Of a DNA stretch of 64,000 nucleotides, positions 16,258 to 24,117 are shown one piece after another; within the stretch, counting starts at the first letter, position 1; each line of letters opens with the position of its first letter. Under the pieces are notes generated by a model. It saw only the letters and a program-made list of their open reading frames with translations, made no database searches and had not been told where the DNA came from. The stretch is from positions 100,237 through 164,236 of the forward strand of contig JAEWRW010000031.1 of assembly GCA_023398815.1 (NCBI GenBank), written 5' to 3'. This DNA is from Bacillota bacterium. GTDB lineage: Bacteria; Bacillota; Clostridia; Christensenellales; UMGS416. The translations under genes were made by a program, and so were the position numbers.

Positions 16258-16602
16258 TTCGCCTTTGCCGCTACGCGACAAAGGCGAGTCAGGAAGAGCT
16301 CGTCACAAGTACCGATTCGCCCCGCGCCGCGCATGTCGCCGCGGGGCATTCGTTTGCGTGGGTCTTGCGGTTTTTCACGGAAGAGACGCCGCTTCGGCGG
16401 GGAGAGCCGAGTGCTCCAGATGGGATGTTTCGTGCCGCCCGCGAATGAACCGCTTGGGCGGCTTCAGGGGCGCTACGCACACACCTGTGATAAGCATTTT
16501 GGGGATCCAAGGGGCAAGCCCCTTGGGCGTAAATTCCATCGGTAGCCCAAGCACAAACCGCCCCTTGACGACAGGCGCGTCAAGGGGCGGTGCTTTGGGT
16601 TG
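16258..16602 (+). repeat. Intergenic multi-hairpin element, copy R2
   Basis: The element starts two bases after a stop codon. TCGCCTTTG (16259-16267) pairs with CAAAGGCGA (16279-16287). GCCCCGCGCCG pairs in 10 of 11 positions with CGCCGCGGGGC around loop CGCATGT (16319-16347). The block GGTTTTTCACGGAAGAGACG matches R1 closely. GCCGCCC/GGGCGGC at 16434-16462 encloses AATGAA. AAGGGGC/GCCCCTT follows near 16520, and a perfect 13-pair stem CCGCCCCTTGACG/CGTCAAGGGGCGG lies near 16558-16590, which probably also ends the convergent cupin transcript. Confidence 0.7.
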
Positions 16603-16619
16603 GGTTCCCTGCTTTGCCG

Positions 16620-16961
16620 TTAGGCGTCAAACACCACGGTCAGCAGCATCTTGAAGGGTTCCTCGGCCGCGACGGCATGGGGCACGCCGCTGGGCATCAG
16701 GATGGACTGCCCGGCGGCAACCGTGTGGGGCTGGCCGCCGATGGTCACGCGGGCCGCGCCGGTGAGCACGGTGATGAGCGCGTCGCCCTCGCTGGTGTGG
16801 GCGCTGATCTCCTCCCCGCGGTCGAAGGCGAAGAGAGTGACGGAGACGGCGTCGTTCTGCACAAAGGTGCGGCTGACGACCTGTCCGGGCTGGCACTCCA
16901 CCAAAGCGTCCAGCGCCAGCGCCTTCTCATAGTCGATGTTCTTCCAAAACCGGGTTGCCAT
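16620..16961 (-). CDS. Small single-domain cupin
   Basis: A 113-residue beta-barrel protein. The first cupin motif is degenerate (ISAHTSEGDALITVLTGAARVTIGG), and the second is QSILMPSGVPHAVAAEE with one His. A metal site with only part of the usual His set is possible. It begins MATRFWKNIDYEKALALDAL; GGAGGAA is upstream. It lies 19 bases downstream of the hcp gene in the same direction and may be co-transcribed with it. Role unknown; a stress-linked or ligand-binding function is a guess. Confidence 0.8.
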   Translation of the reverse strand: MATRFWKNIDYEKALALDALVECQPGQVVSRTFVQNDAVSVTLFAFDRGEEISAHTSEGDALITVLTGAARVTIGGQPHTVAAGQSILMPSGVPHAVAAEEPFKMLLTVVFDA

Positions 16962-16980
16962 GGGTTCCTCCTTGTCTGGC

Positions 16981-18633
16981 TCAGCCGTTGGCGGCCTTGG
17001 TGCCGAAGAAGAGTTCGAGGTCGTCCTCCACCGTGCCGATGCCGGCGATGCCGAAGGACTCCACCAGTACCTTGGCGACGTTGGGCGACAGGAACGCCGG
17101 CAGCGTCGGCCCCAGGTGGATGTTCTTGACGCCGAGGTAGAGGAGCGCCAGCAGCACGATCACGGCCTTTTGCTCATACCACGCGATGTTGTAGACGATC
17201 GGCAGGTCGTTGATGTCGTCGAGCCCGAAGACTTCCTTGAGCTTGAGGGCGATGACGGCCAGGGAGTAGGAGTCGTTGCACTGCCCGGCGTCCAGCACCC
17301 GCGGGATGCCGCCGATGTCCCCAAGGTTGAGCTTGTTGTACTTGTATTTTGCGCAGCCGGCGGTCAGGATAACCGCGTCCTTGGGCAGGGCCTGGGCAAA
17401 ATCGGTGTAGTAGTTGCGGCTCTTGGCGCGGCCGTCACAGCCTGCCATGACGACGAACTTGCGGATGGCACCGGCTTTGACGGCGTCCACGACCTTGTCG
17501 GCCAGCGCCAGCACCTGGTTGTGGGCGAAGCCGCCAACAATCTCACCGGTCTCAATCTCGGTGGGTGGGGGGCACTGCTTGGCGTGGGCGATGAGGGCGC
17601 TGAAGTCCTTGGGCTCGCCGATGCCGCCGGGGATGTGTTTGCAACCGGGGTAGCCCGCCGCGCCGGTGGTGTACAGGCGGTCCTGGTAGCTCGCCTTGGG
17701 CGGCACGATGCAGTTGGTCGTCATCAGGATCGGCCCGTTGAAGCTCTCAAACTCTTCCTTCTGCTTCCACCAGGCGTTGCCGTAGTTGCCCACGAAGTGG
17801 CTGTACTTCTTGAACGCCGGGTAGTAGTGGGCCGGCAGCATTTCGCTGTGGGTGTAGACGTCCACCCCGGTGCCCTCGGTCTGCTGCAGCAGCATCTCCA
17901 TGTCCCGCAGGTCGTGGCCGGAGATAAGGATGGCCGGGTTGTTGCGCACGCCCAGGTTCACACGGGTGATCTCCGGGTTGCCATAGGCGGTGGTGTTGGC
18001 ACGATCGAGGAGCGCCATGCCCTCCACACCGTACTTGCCGGTTTCCAGCGTCAGGGCCACCAGGTCGTCGGCGGTCAGGCTGTCGTCCAAGGTCTTGGCC
18101 AGGGCGCGCTGCAGGAAGGCATCCACGTCCTCGTTGTCCTGCAGCAGGGCGTTGGCGTGCTTGCTGTAAGCCGACAGGCCTTTGAGACCATAGGTAATGA
18201 GCTCGCGGAGGCTGCGCACGTCCTCGTTTTCAGTGGCGAGCACGCCCACAGTGCGTGCCTTGGCCTCGTATTCGGTCTCGTCACCGGCCCACAGCGCGGC
18301 GGCGGGCAGGCCAGCGGCATCGGCCACCTGGGCAAGAAGAACGGTCTTCACGCCGAGTGTCTCGGTCACGCGGGCGCGGATGGCGTCCTCGTCAAAGTTG
18401 GCGTTGGTGATGGTGGTGAACAGGTTCTGGGTCACCATGTGGTTGACCGCCGCGGGGACGGCCTTGCCTTCGGCCCGCAGTTGGGTCGTCACGGCCGACA
18501 GGCCTTTGGTGACGAAGACCAGCAAATCCTGCATGCCGGCCACCGGCGCGGTTTTGCCGCAGACGCCTTGCAGGGTGCAGCCCTTGCAGCCCGCGGTCTC
18601 CTGGCACTGGTAACAGAACATCTTGTTTTCCAT
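16981..18633 (-). CDS. hcp: Hydroxylamine reductase / hybrid-cluster protein
   Basis: A 550-residue Hcp. The N-terminal cluster motif is FCYQCQETAGCKGC with C-x2-C-x8-C-x5-C spacing (Cys7, 10, 19, 25), as in the [4Fe-4S] class; an extra Cys lies at 16. Hybrid-cluster ligands appear in GHDLRDME, in TTNCIVPPKASY, in TGAAGYPGCKHI, near ILTAGCAKYKYN, and in LDAGQCNDSYSL. Known Hcp enzymes act on nitric oxide or hydroxylamine under anaerobic conditions. The start MENKMF follows GGGAGGGA; the longer frame lacks a ribosome site. A CRP-type palindrome is placed for activation, and a CRP/FNR regulator gene lies upstream, as in HcpR-controlled loci. Confidence 0.95.
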   Translation of the reverse strand: MENKMFCYQCQETAGCKGCTLQGVCGKTAPVAGMQDLLVFVTKGLSAVTTQLRAEGKAVPAAVNHMVTQNLFTTITNANFDEDAIRARVTETLGVKTVLLAQVADAAGLPAAALWAGDETEYEAKARTVGVLATENEDVRSLRELITYGLKGLSAYSKHANALLQDNEDVDAFLQRALAKTLDDSLTADDLVALTLETGKYGVEGMALLDRANTTAYGNPEITRVNLGVRNNPAILISGHDLRDMEMLLQQTEGTGVDVYTHSEMLPAHYYPAFKKYSHFVGNYGNAWWKQKEEFESFNGPILMTTNCIVPPKASYQDRLYTTGAAGYPGCKHIPGGIGEPKDFSALIAHAKQCPPPTEIETGEIVGGFAHNQVLALADKVVDAVKAGAIRKFVVMAGCDGRAKSRNYYTDFAQALPKDAVILTAGCAKYKYNKLNLGDIGGIPRVLDAGQCNDSYSLAVIALKLKEVFGLDDINDLPIVYNIAWYEQKAVIVLLALLYLGVKNIHLGPTLPAFLSPNVAKVLVESFGIAGIGTVEDDLELFFGTKAANG

Positions 18634-18670
18634 TGGAGTCCCTCCCGTGTGTTCGCTGTTTTGTGATGCA

Positions 18671-18712
18671 AGCATAACAGAGGAAAGCCGTTCAATCGGT
18701 CACATATGTTAC
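18671..18712 (-). promoter_or_regulatory. hcp promoter with CRP/FNR-type operator
   Basis: The near-perfect palindrome GTAACATATGTGAC (18712-18699) lies 66 bases before the hcp start codon. On the same strand a TATGCT -10 lies at 18676-18671 and there is no good -35. With transcription from about 18664 the operator centre is near -41.5, the class II activator position for this family. Confidence 0.7.
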
Positions 18713-18816
18713 TGTTTGGGAAATGAGAGAAAAAGTTATTGGGCGGCTGTGTGCTCGATGGGCGTCACCTCGCTTTGTCCGGCATGGGTGGGCAGGGCGG
18801 TTGCAAGGCATTGGAG

Positions 18817-19491
18817 TTACAGCAGTTCTTCCAGTTTTGCGCGGTTCGGCACGGCGATGCGCCGCCCGTCCAGGGTCAGCAGGCCCTCGTCCTGCATGCG
18901 CAGCAGCTCCCGCGAGAGGCTGGGCCGCGCCACGCCCAGGTAGTCAGCCATCTCCTCCCGGGTCATCCGCAGGCGTACCACCCCGTCGGGGCCGGCGTTG
19001 CGCAGCACCAGCGCCGCCACCTTGTGCCGCAGCGTGGGCAGGGAGAGCAGCTGCACCTTGCGGTTCATGGCGTGGGCCTTCTCCGCCAGGATGGCCAGCA
19101 TATTCTGGGTCAGCCGGCTGTGGTGGGCGCAGCCCTGCCCGCACCGCTGGTAGAGGAAGGCCTTGGGCATCTCCAGCACTGTCACGTCCGTCTCGGCCAG
19201 GGCGTACTGCTCATATTCCGCCCGGTCCAGGAAGGCATAGACCTCACCAAAGAGGTCGCCGGGGGTATCGAAGGACGCCAGCAGCGTGCGCTTGCCGGCG
19301 GAGGAATCCTGACAGACGCTGACGGTACCCTCCAGCAGCACAAAAAGGCGGGAGGGCTGGCCGCCCTGCTGGAAGAGGAGCGTCCCCTGCCGGTAGCGCA
19401 CGGTGGCCGCGCCGCAGCAATCGAGGCAGCTGGCGAGTTCCCCGTCGTCCATGCCGGTGAAGAGCCGGCTTTTGTGGATGCGTGAATCCAT
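18817..19491 (-). CDS. CRP/FNR-family regulator, HcpR-like
   Basis: A 224-residue regulator. An N-terminal cyclic-nucleotide-type beta barrel (LFQQGGQPSRLFVLLEGTVSVCQ, DTPGDLFGEVYAFLD) leads to a dimer helix and a winged helix with REEMADYLGVARPSLSRELLRMQDEGLLTLDGRRIAV. Cysteines near residues 23-26 (SCLDCC) and Cys-x6-Cys in the barrel (QRCGQGCAHH) could hold a redox cofactor, but the FNR cluster pattern is not evident. Start 19491 is chosen because GAGG lies 9 bases upstream; ATG 19500 sits directly on it. It is located between hcp and a TfoX-C gene; autoregulation is likely but no site is clear. Confidence 0.88.
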   Translation of the reverse strand: MDSRIHKSRLFTGMDDGELASCLDCCGAATVRYRQGTLLFQQGGQPSRLFVLLEGTVSVCQDSSAGKRTLLASFDTPGDLFGEVYAFLDRAEYEQYALAETDVTVLEMPKAFLYQRCGQGCAHHSRLTQNMLAILAEKAHAMNRKVQLLSLPTLRHKVAALVLRNAGPDGVVRLRMTREEMADYLGVARPSLSRELLRMQDEGLLTLDGRRIAVPNRAKLEELL

Positions 19492-19502
19492 GCGATCCAT
19501 CC

Positions 19503-19760
19503 TCACTGCTTGTGGCTTTGGTAGAAGGCTTTGAGCTCGGCGCGCACCTCCGGCTCCAGGTCGTGCCAGCGCACCCCGCGGATGGCTCCCTCCAGCCCGC
19601 ACAGGCGCGAGAGACACGCCGATGGATCGATGGACTGGATGCGCAGCCAGGCGGCGCGGCTGCCCAGCGCGCGCAGTTCCTCCTCGCTTGTCACACCCAC
19701 GTCGGTGAGCTGCTGGACGGTGTTGGGCCCGATGTTGGGTAGCTTGGCAAGGTCGCTCAT
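19503..19760 (-). CDS. TfoX C-terminal domain protein
   Basis: An 85-residue helix-hairpin-helix protein beginning MSDLAKLPNIGPNTVQQLTDVGVTSEEELRALGSRAAWLRI, the layout of stand-alone TfoX C-terminal domains. It lacks the TfoX N-terminal domain. GGAGG is placed well before the ATG, and a minus-strand TATACT lies upstream. Only a few bases separate it from the CRP-family gene, so the two form an operon. Role unknown; the domain may contact DNA or another protein. Confidence 0.85.
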   Translation of the reverse strand: MSDLAKLPNIGPNTVQQLTDVGVTSEEELRALGSRAAWLRIQSIDPSACLSRLCGLEGAIRGVRWHDLEPEVRAELKAFYQSHKQ

Positions 19761-19826
19761 GGAGCACGCCTCCGCGCTTTTTGTTCAGTATAGCACAATG
19801 GTGTCGAACGCAACAGGGCAGGGCCG

Positions 19827-19855
19827 TTGCCGCGCCGACGGTTCCGTGGTATGCT
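19827..19855 (+). promoter_or_regulatory. Promoter of small lipoprotein gene
   Basis: TTGCCG (19827-19832), a 17-base spacer and TATGCT (19850-19855), followed by GGAGGGAG and the ATG at 19881. Confidence 0.7.
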
Positions 19856-19880
19856 TTTTGCAAATAGGGAGGGAGTTCCA

Positions 19881-20285
19881 ATGCGCAAGGTGTTACCGAT
19901 TCTGTTCCTTCTGCTGGCTCTGCTGTTGGCGGGGTGCCCAGCCCAGCCCGCCCTAATGTTGGAGGATGTAGGGCTCCTGGATGACTTCACCGTGGACGGC
20001 GATCAGGTTTCCTTTCCCTGTACGTTGGCCGTGAGTAACTACACCAAAGGGCCGGTGTCATTCACTGTCTGTGCGATAGATGAGAAAGATGTGCAGGGCG
20101 GCTTGCTCGCCGGTGCGGCCTTGCAGGCACTCGGCGCCGACGGCAATGTTGCCGTCTTCACCGTGCCGGCCGGCGACGAACCACAGATCGTGGAGGTCAC
20201 GCTGGTGGGCCGGCACGGCACGGGGGAACAGAAGTACAACCGCGAACCGCCGGGCAAGATCTTCCTGACGCCCCAGGGGAAATGA
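19881..20285 (+). CDS. Small lipoprotein, hypothetical
   Basis: A 134-residue secreted protein. The signal peptide MRKVLPILFLLLALLLAGC has a clear lipobox ending at Cys19. The mature part has alternating strands (DDFTVDGDQVSFPCTLAVSNYTKGPVSFTVCAIDEKD), suggesting an immunoglobulin-like beta domain. GGAGGGAG precedes the ATG at 19881, and the upstream in-frame ATG at 19827 lies within the promoter. Single-gene unit between its own promoter and a bidirectional terminator. I do not recognise the family. Confidence 0.8.
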   Translation: MRKVLPILFLLLALLLAGCPAQPALMLEDVGLLDDFTVDGDQVSFPCTLAVSNYTKGPVSFTVCAIDEKDVQGGLLAGAALQALGADGNVAVFTVPAGDEPQIVEVTLVGRHGTGEQKYNREPPGKIFLTPQGK

Positions 20286-20300
20286 GCGGTTAATCCATCA

Positions 20301-20325
20301 AAAAGGGAGGCAGTGCCTCCCTTTT
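20301..20325. terminator. Bidirectional intrinsic terminator
   Basis: A perfect eleven-pair stem AAAAGGGAGGC / GCCTCCCTTTT with loop AGT. It serves the lipoprotein gene from the left and the GH172 gene from the right. Confidence 0.9.
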
Positions 20326-20361
20326 GCATTATCAAGGAAAGAAGCAACGCCGGCATACCCT

Positions 20362-21468
20362 TCAGCGGGGCCAGCGGCTCTTCGACTGCGGGAAGGCAGG
20401 GAAGGCATGGTGCGGCTCGCTTTGGTACCAGTAGGCGACGGAGGCCACATCGTCCTGCCGCTCAAAGAGGCCAAACTCATTGACGCCGATTTGCTGCAGC
20501 TCCACCCGCAGATCCTGTTCAAACAGGATGGGATCCATGATGTGCCAGCGGTAAAAGCCGCGCATGGGTGGGCAGTCCCGGTTGAAATATTCGTTGTGGA
20601 AGTCGTCGTCCCGGCTGTAAAAGGGATAGCCCATGAACGGCGTGCAGTATGTCTTTTCCGCCATGTCACCGTTGGCGGCGGTGCTGCCGAAGGACCACGC
20701 GCCGCCAAAATAATCTTCTGTGCCCGTGCCGCAGAGGGTGGGGTAGTCCCGGTCACCGTCGAGGTAGAACTTGAATTCACCCTCGCCCCACCAGTAACGC
20801 TCCAGCGTGGTCAGCGCCAGGTAGGTGCCGACATACTGCCCTCTGCCCCGCACATTGTCGAGGAGCACAAAATCCCGGCCGGCTTGGGTGATGCGTTCCC
20901 GCCGCCACTGGGCGTGAAAGTAGCCGATGTCCTCCGGCAGGCTGTCATACAGGCAGTAATCCACCTGGTAGAAGAAGGCCGGGATGTCACCGGGGTGTTG
21001 GTTCTCGATGGTGATCTTCGCCTTGCGCCGGAAGGGCATGGGGAAAAAGCAGTTCATTCCCCGTTTGGGGTTGACGGCAATGGCCAGGGAGTTGACTTCG
21101 CAGCCCCGGGCAAACCCGTTGCAGAAGAAATCGCCCAGCGGCACCTCCACCGAGGCCTCGGTCTCCTCATCCCAATACATGCGCAGCACAACGTCGCGCA
21201 GTACAAAGCGCCCAGCCGGCGTCGTGTCCGTCACCGTCACCCAGATGTGTTGGATGACACCGGGGCCGTCCATCTCGGCCAGGGTTACCGTTTCGCCCGC
21301 GTGGACGGTCCCCAGGCAGGGGGACCCCTTCCGCGAAGGCCCCAGCTTGCTGGCGGCCATTCCGCCTTTGCCCTTTTCCCCGTTTTTGCTTTCCTGGTTG
21401 ATGGAGCGGGATTGCCCCCGGCGCAGCAGCGGCAGCGTGGGCAAGGAATTTAAGAACATCTCGTGCAT
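20362..21468 (-). CDS. GH172 family (DUF2961) glycoside hydrolase
   Basis: A 368-residue enzyme of the DUF2961/GH172 family, whose members act on fructofuranosyl or arabinofuranosyl linkages. Marks: GPGVIQHIWVTVTD, VLRMYWDEETEASVEVPLGDFFCNGF, FYYQVDY-like FFYQVDYCLYD, GEFKFYLDGDRDYPTLCGTGTEDYFGGAWSF and GFYRWHIMDPILFEQDL. There is no signal peptide, so the enzyme is cytoplasmic. The start MHEMFLNSL is chosen because GGGGGGAG lies directly upstream; the longer frame overlaps promoter-like sequence. Sugar substrate cannot be fixed from sequence alone. The next gene in the same direction is a GH130 phosphorylase, but a 450-base hairpin element separates them. Confidence 0.88.
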   Translation of the reverse strand: MHEMFLNSLPTLPLLRRGQSRSINQESKNGEKGKGGMAASKLGPSRKGSPCLGTVHAGETVTLAEMDGPGVIQHIWVTVTDTTPAGRFVLRDVVLRMYWDEETEASVEVPLGDFFCNGFARGCEVNSLAIAVNPKRGMNCFFPMPFRRKAKITIENQHPGDIPAFFYQVDYCLYDSLPEDIGYFHAQWRRERITQAGRDFVLLDNVRGRGQYVGTYLALTTLERYWWGEGEFKFYLDGDRDYPTLCGTGTEDYFGGAWSFGSTAANGDMAEKTYCTPFMGYPFYSRDDDFHNEYFNRDCPPMRGFYRWHIMDPILFEQDLRVELQQIGVNEFGLFERQDDVASVAYWYQSEPHHAFPAFPQSKSRWPR

Positions 21469-21591
21469 GGGTCTCCCCCCGGTAATCGTTTGTTTTTTGG
21501 ATGCCTTTGCCAATGATTTTACTGCCATTCACGAAAATGGGAAAGTCCATTGCTCCGGTTTGAGGACGCAGGCTTACTGCCCCGCAACGCA

Positions 21592-22060
21592 ACGGGCCGT
21601 TCCCCGGCAAGGGAGCGGCCCGTGAGGCTGTCGACAAAGTCGACAGCCTTTCGCGTCTGGCTAGTCGCGTGCTACGCACGCCTGGTCGTGCCGTTCCGGC
21701 ACTGCTCGGCCCTGCAACCCGGCTGCTCGCCCATGCGACCTGGTCGCTGTGGCGACAGACGCGATTCAGGCAGCTTGTTCTCGTGATGGCTTGGTCGGTC
21801 GCCGCGCATGTCGCCGACCGACCGCAAATTGCAGCTCTCATGCGGAGTTCTAAGGATGCGTTGCGCCTGCGGGCGAGCTTTTGTGTTCTGCTCGCGCTCC
21901 TTTCTGCATTCCACCCGCCGAGTGAAGCGGTGTTACCCCCGCGCCACGGCAGACCATTCTTTAGAATCGTTGAGAGTGGCGCGAGCAACACATAGTGTTG
22001 CGGTGGGGCGGGAGGTTCATCCCCCTTTTGCCCGTTTTTGGGGTTTGTAGATACACTAAC
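21592..22060 (+). repeat. Intergenic multi-hairpin element, copy R3 (expanded)
   Basis: An ordered series of inverted repeats: ACGGGCCG/CGGCCCGT (21592-21624); AGGCTGTCGAC/GTCGACAGCCT with loop aaa (21626-21650); TCGCGTCTG (21652-21660) with CAGACGCGA (21756-21764), enclosing about 95 bases that themselves contain GCGTGC/GCACGC and GTGCCG/CGGCAC; GGTCGGTCG/CGACCGACC around a CGCATGT-containing loop (21793-21823); CGCCG-agtga-aGCGGTG near 21915; ACCATTC-ttta-GAATCGT (21953-21970); GCAACAC-ATA-GTGTTGC (21985-22001). The middle block matches the 51.0-kb copy almost base for base. This copy lies between two minus-strand genes. Confidence 0.75.
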
Positions 22061-22111
22061 AAGCCATTCCCCGGCAGGAGAACGGCTCATATGGCTTTTG
22101 GGTAGTCCAGC

Positions 22112-23125
22112 TTACACCGCGCAGGCGTCGCTCATCAGGTGGTCGAGCAGCGCGGAGAGGCTGCAGGTGGCGGCGCAACAGAATTTGTCAGCCGCACCGT
22201 AGTAGACGTACAGCGTGTCGCCCACGATGACGTTACCGCAGGGGAATACACACCCGTTGTAGTAGCCCTGGGTTTCGTAGTCGAACTCCGGCTCCATCAG
22301 CCAATCCTTGGTGCGCGCCAGAATCTTGGTGGGGTTGTGGAGATCCAGCAGCAGCGCCCCCACGCGGTAGGCGTCGTCTCGTTCGTCCACCCCGTGGTAG
22401 AGGAACAGCCACCCCCGGTCGGTGCGCAGCGGCGGCGCGCTGCCGCCGATCTTCTTGCTCTCCCACCCCTGCGTGCCGGTGGCCAGCAGGCGGTAGTCGC
22501 GCCACTCCACCAGGTCGTCGCTGGCGCTTACCCACATGCTGGGCATGCTGCAGCCATAGCCTGGGCCAAACCAGTCCATCGGGCGGGAAATCATCCAGTA
22601 CCGCCCGGCGATCTTCTCGGGGAAGAGGATGGCGTCGCGGTTGTCCACGCGGCTGTCGGTCATGCGGCCCAGCTTTTTCCAATGTACCAGATCCTCGGAG
22701 ATGGCCAGGTGGGTCACCGACGCGTTGCTGTTGAGGAAGGCCGGCCCCGGCTCGGCGGTGAAGCCCAGGTATTTGTGATCCGGCAGCCAGTACTGCCCCG
22801 GCAGGAACGTGCGCGAGGCGTAGGTGAGGTAGTAGAACTTGTCCATTTTGACAAGGCGCGGGTCCTCACAGCCGCCGGCGTCGGGGCCGATGGGGTCAGG
22901 GCTCAGCACCGGCTCGTCGCTGCAGCGGGTGAAGTGGAACCCGTCGTCGGAGACGGCCAACCCCAGGCGAATGGTGTGGCCCACGTCGTGGCCGGCGGCG
23001 CGGTACAGCAGCCAGAACCGCTCCCCATCGTGCACGGCGGCGGGGTTCAGGGTGCACAGGTCCTCCCAGGGGTGGCCCGGGTGGGCGGACAGGATGGGAT
23101 TCCCTTCGTATTTGGTAAACTTCAT
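22112..23125 (-). CDS. GH130 beta-mannoside phosphorylase-type enzyme
   Basis: A 337-residue five-bladed beta-propeller enzyme of family GH130, which phosphorolyses (some members hydrolyse) beta-mannosidic linkages. Marks: YEGNPILSAHPGHPWEDLCTLNPAAVHDGERFWLLYRA near the start, GGCEDPRLVKMDKFYYLTYASR with the catalytic Asp region, HWKKLGRMTDSRVDNRDAILFPEKIAGRYWMISRP, and LFLYHGVDERDDAYRVGALLLDL. There is no signal peptide. MKFTKYEGNPIL is chosen as the start behind GGAGG. It has its own strong promoter. Exact oligosaccharide unknown. Confidence 0.92.
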   Translation of the reverse strand: MKFTKYEGNPILSAHPGHPWEDLCTLNPAAVHDGERFWLLYRAAGHDVGHTIRLGLAVSDDGFHFTRCSDEPVLSPDPIGPDAGGCEDPRLVKMDKFYYLTYASRTFLPGQYWLPDHKYLGFTAEPGPAFLNSNASVTHLAISEDLVHWKKLGRMTDSRVDNRDAILFPEKIAGRYWMISRPMDWFGPGYGCSMPSMWVSASDDLVEWRDYRLLATGTQGWESKKIGGSAPPLRTDRGWLFLYHGVDERDDAYRVGALLLDLHNPTKILARTKDWLMEPEFDYETQGYYNGCVFPCGNVIVGDTLYVYYGAADKFCCAATCSLSALLDHLMSDACAV

Positions 23126-23157
23126 GGTGGGCCTCCAGCTATTGTGTTGGCTTTTCA

Positions 23158-23186
23158 AGCATAACGGGGGTTGATGAGCCTGTCAA
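23158..23186 (-). promoter_or_regulatory. Promoter of GH130 gene
   Basis: On the minus strand perfect TTGACA (23186-23181), 17 bases, TATGCT (23163-23158). The leader of about 25 bases holds GGAGG. Confidence 0.85.
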
Positions 23187-23189
23187 TTT

Positions 23190-23361
23190 GCGTTGGGAAT
23201 TGGCTAGACAAACGGACTGCTGCACTGGCCCGTCCGCATGTCCACCTGCACCCTTACTGCAAGGTGGGGACAGGGGGGAACCGTGGGGCACTTCGGGGTG
23301 CCTGTGGTGTGCTGTGAAAGAGAAGCGCCGCGAACACAATGGTTCGCGGTGTGGTATGTTC
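23190..23361. repeat. Short hairpin cluster after small membrane gene
   Basis: Three inverted repeats in 150 bases: GTCC..CACCT with AGGTG..GGGAC, GGCAC-ttcgg-GTGCC, and CCGCGAAC-acaatg-GTTCGCGG (near 23318-23340). The last probably terminates the small membrane protein gene on the minus strand. It lacks the signature loops of the R elements. Confidence 0.45.
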
Positions 23362-23628
23362 CTAATGGGGAAACGCGATCTCTGCCGCCACCCAGAGGGT
23401 GACCAATGCCCCCACCACGATGGCGAACAGCGTCAGCACCGACCTGTCCTTGTTCTTGATCATTGACACCAGCCCAACGACCAAACCTGCCACCCCTATG
23501 GCGGCGATGATGGGAGTGGGCACAGGGAACGGGATCGTCATCTTGAGAAACAGCAACGGGATGAAGCACAAACTGAGGCCGGCCGCCCATTTCCCGATTG
23601 CCGTTTTGGATAGGAGTTGAATCTTCAT
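23362..23628 (-). CDS. Small membrane protein, hypothetical
   Basis: An 88-residue protein with three predicted membrane helices (KWAAGLSLCFIPLLFLKM, PTPIIAAIGVAGLVVGLVSM, SVLTLFAIVVGALVTLWVAAEI) joined by short loops with KNKDRS facing the cytoplasm. ATG 23628 is chosen because GAGGAGG lies 8 bases upstream; the frame continues three codons further without a ribosome site. It has a promoter of its own. I do not recognise the family. Confidence 0.8.
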   Translation of the reverse strand: MKIQLLSKTAIGKWAAGLSLCFIPLLFLKMTIPFPVPTPIIAAIGVAGLVVGLVSMIKNKDRSVLTLFAIVVGALVTLWVAAEIAFPH

Positions 23629-23675
23629 TGACGACACCTCCTCTGTTTCTCTGCCAAAGCAGATTACCTACTAAC

Positions 23676-23703
23676 ATTATATCATAGCGGAAGCCCGTTT
23701 CAA
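23676..23703 (-). promoter_or_regulatory. Promoter of small membrane protein
   Basis: Minus strand TTGAAA (23703-23698), 16 bases, TATAAT (23681-23676). Confidence 0.75.
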
Positions 23704-23868
23704 TGCATGCACCTGCAAGCGCACGGGGCACTTGTTCCGCGGGGGCATCGGCAGGCAATGGCAAAAATTGCATTTCGTGGTGTTTCCGGTAAAAACATCC
23801 CAAACTCGACATTGACGGCCGAGGAAACATATGTTGCGGTTAACATATGATTCGGAGATGCAGTTGAG

Positions 23869-24110
23869 ATGAACATTCAACATGCCATGTTGGGGTTATT
23901 GCGAAACAAGCCCCTCACCGGGTACGACATGAAAAAGGCAATGCAGAACTCTCCCTTCCTCTACTGGTCGGGGAACAACAGCCAGATCTCCGTGCGCTGG
24001 CAGAGCTGGAGGAGGAAGGCTTTGTCACTGCTCGGATACTACACGCCGTGCTCGGGCAGACGGAGAGAAGTCTGGCATTTCTGTCCGGTGCTACCCAAAC
24101 CGAGTTGTCA
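23869..24110 (+). pseudogene. PadR-family regulator, frameshifted and truncated
   Basis: The frame from ATG 23869 begins MNIQHAMLGLLRNKPLTGYDMKKAMQNSPFLYWSGNNSQI, a typical PadR winged-helix start. At about 23990 the expected continuation YRALAELEEEGFV is found one frame over (RALAELEEEGFVTARILHAVLGQTER), so one base is missing. The C-terminal dimerisation part is cut short near the convergent TauE remnant. AACATATG repeats upstream (23829-23847) may be its old operator. A sequencing error could give the same picture, but the adjacent gene is also frameshifted. Confidence 0.75.
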
Positions 24111-24117
24111 GCCGGCC

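Noticed and set aside
16936..18666. 576-codon plus-strand frame opposite hcp
   Set aside because: GC-rich shadow of the hcp coding strand; low-complexity Val/Gly/His composition, no ribosome site, and the minus-strand frame is a certain Hcp.
19500..19881. Upstream extension of the CRP-family protein to 19881
   Set aside because: It would overlap the whole TfoX-C gene in another frame and lacks a start signal.
21167..22090. 307-codon minus-strand frame across element R3
   Set aside because: It joins a shadow of the GH172 gene to the hairpin element; composition is not protein-like.
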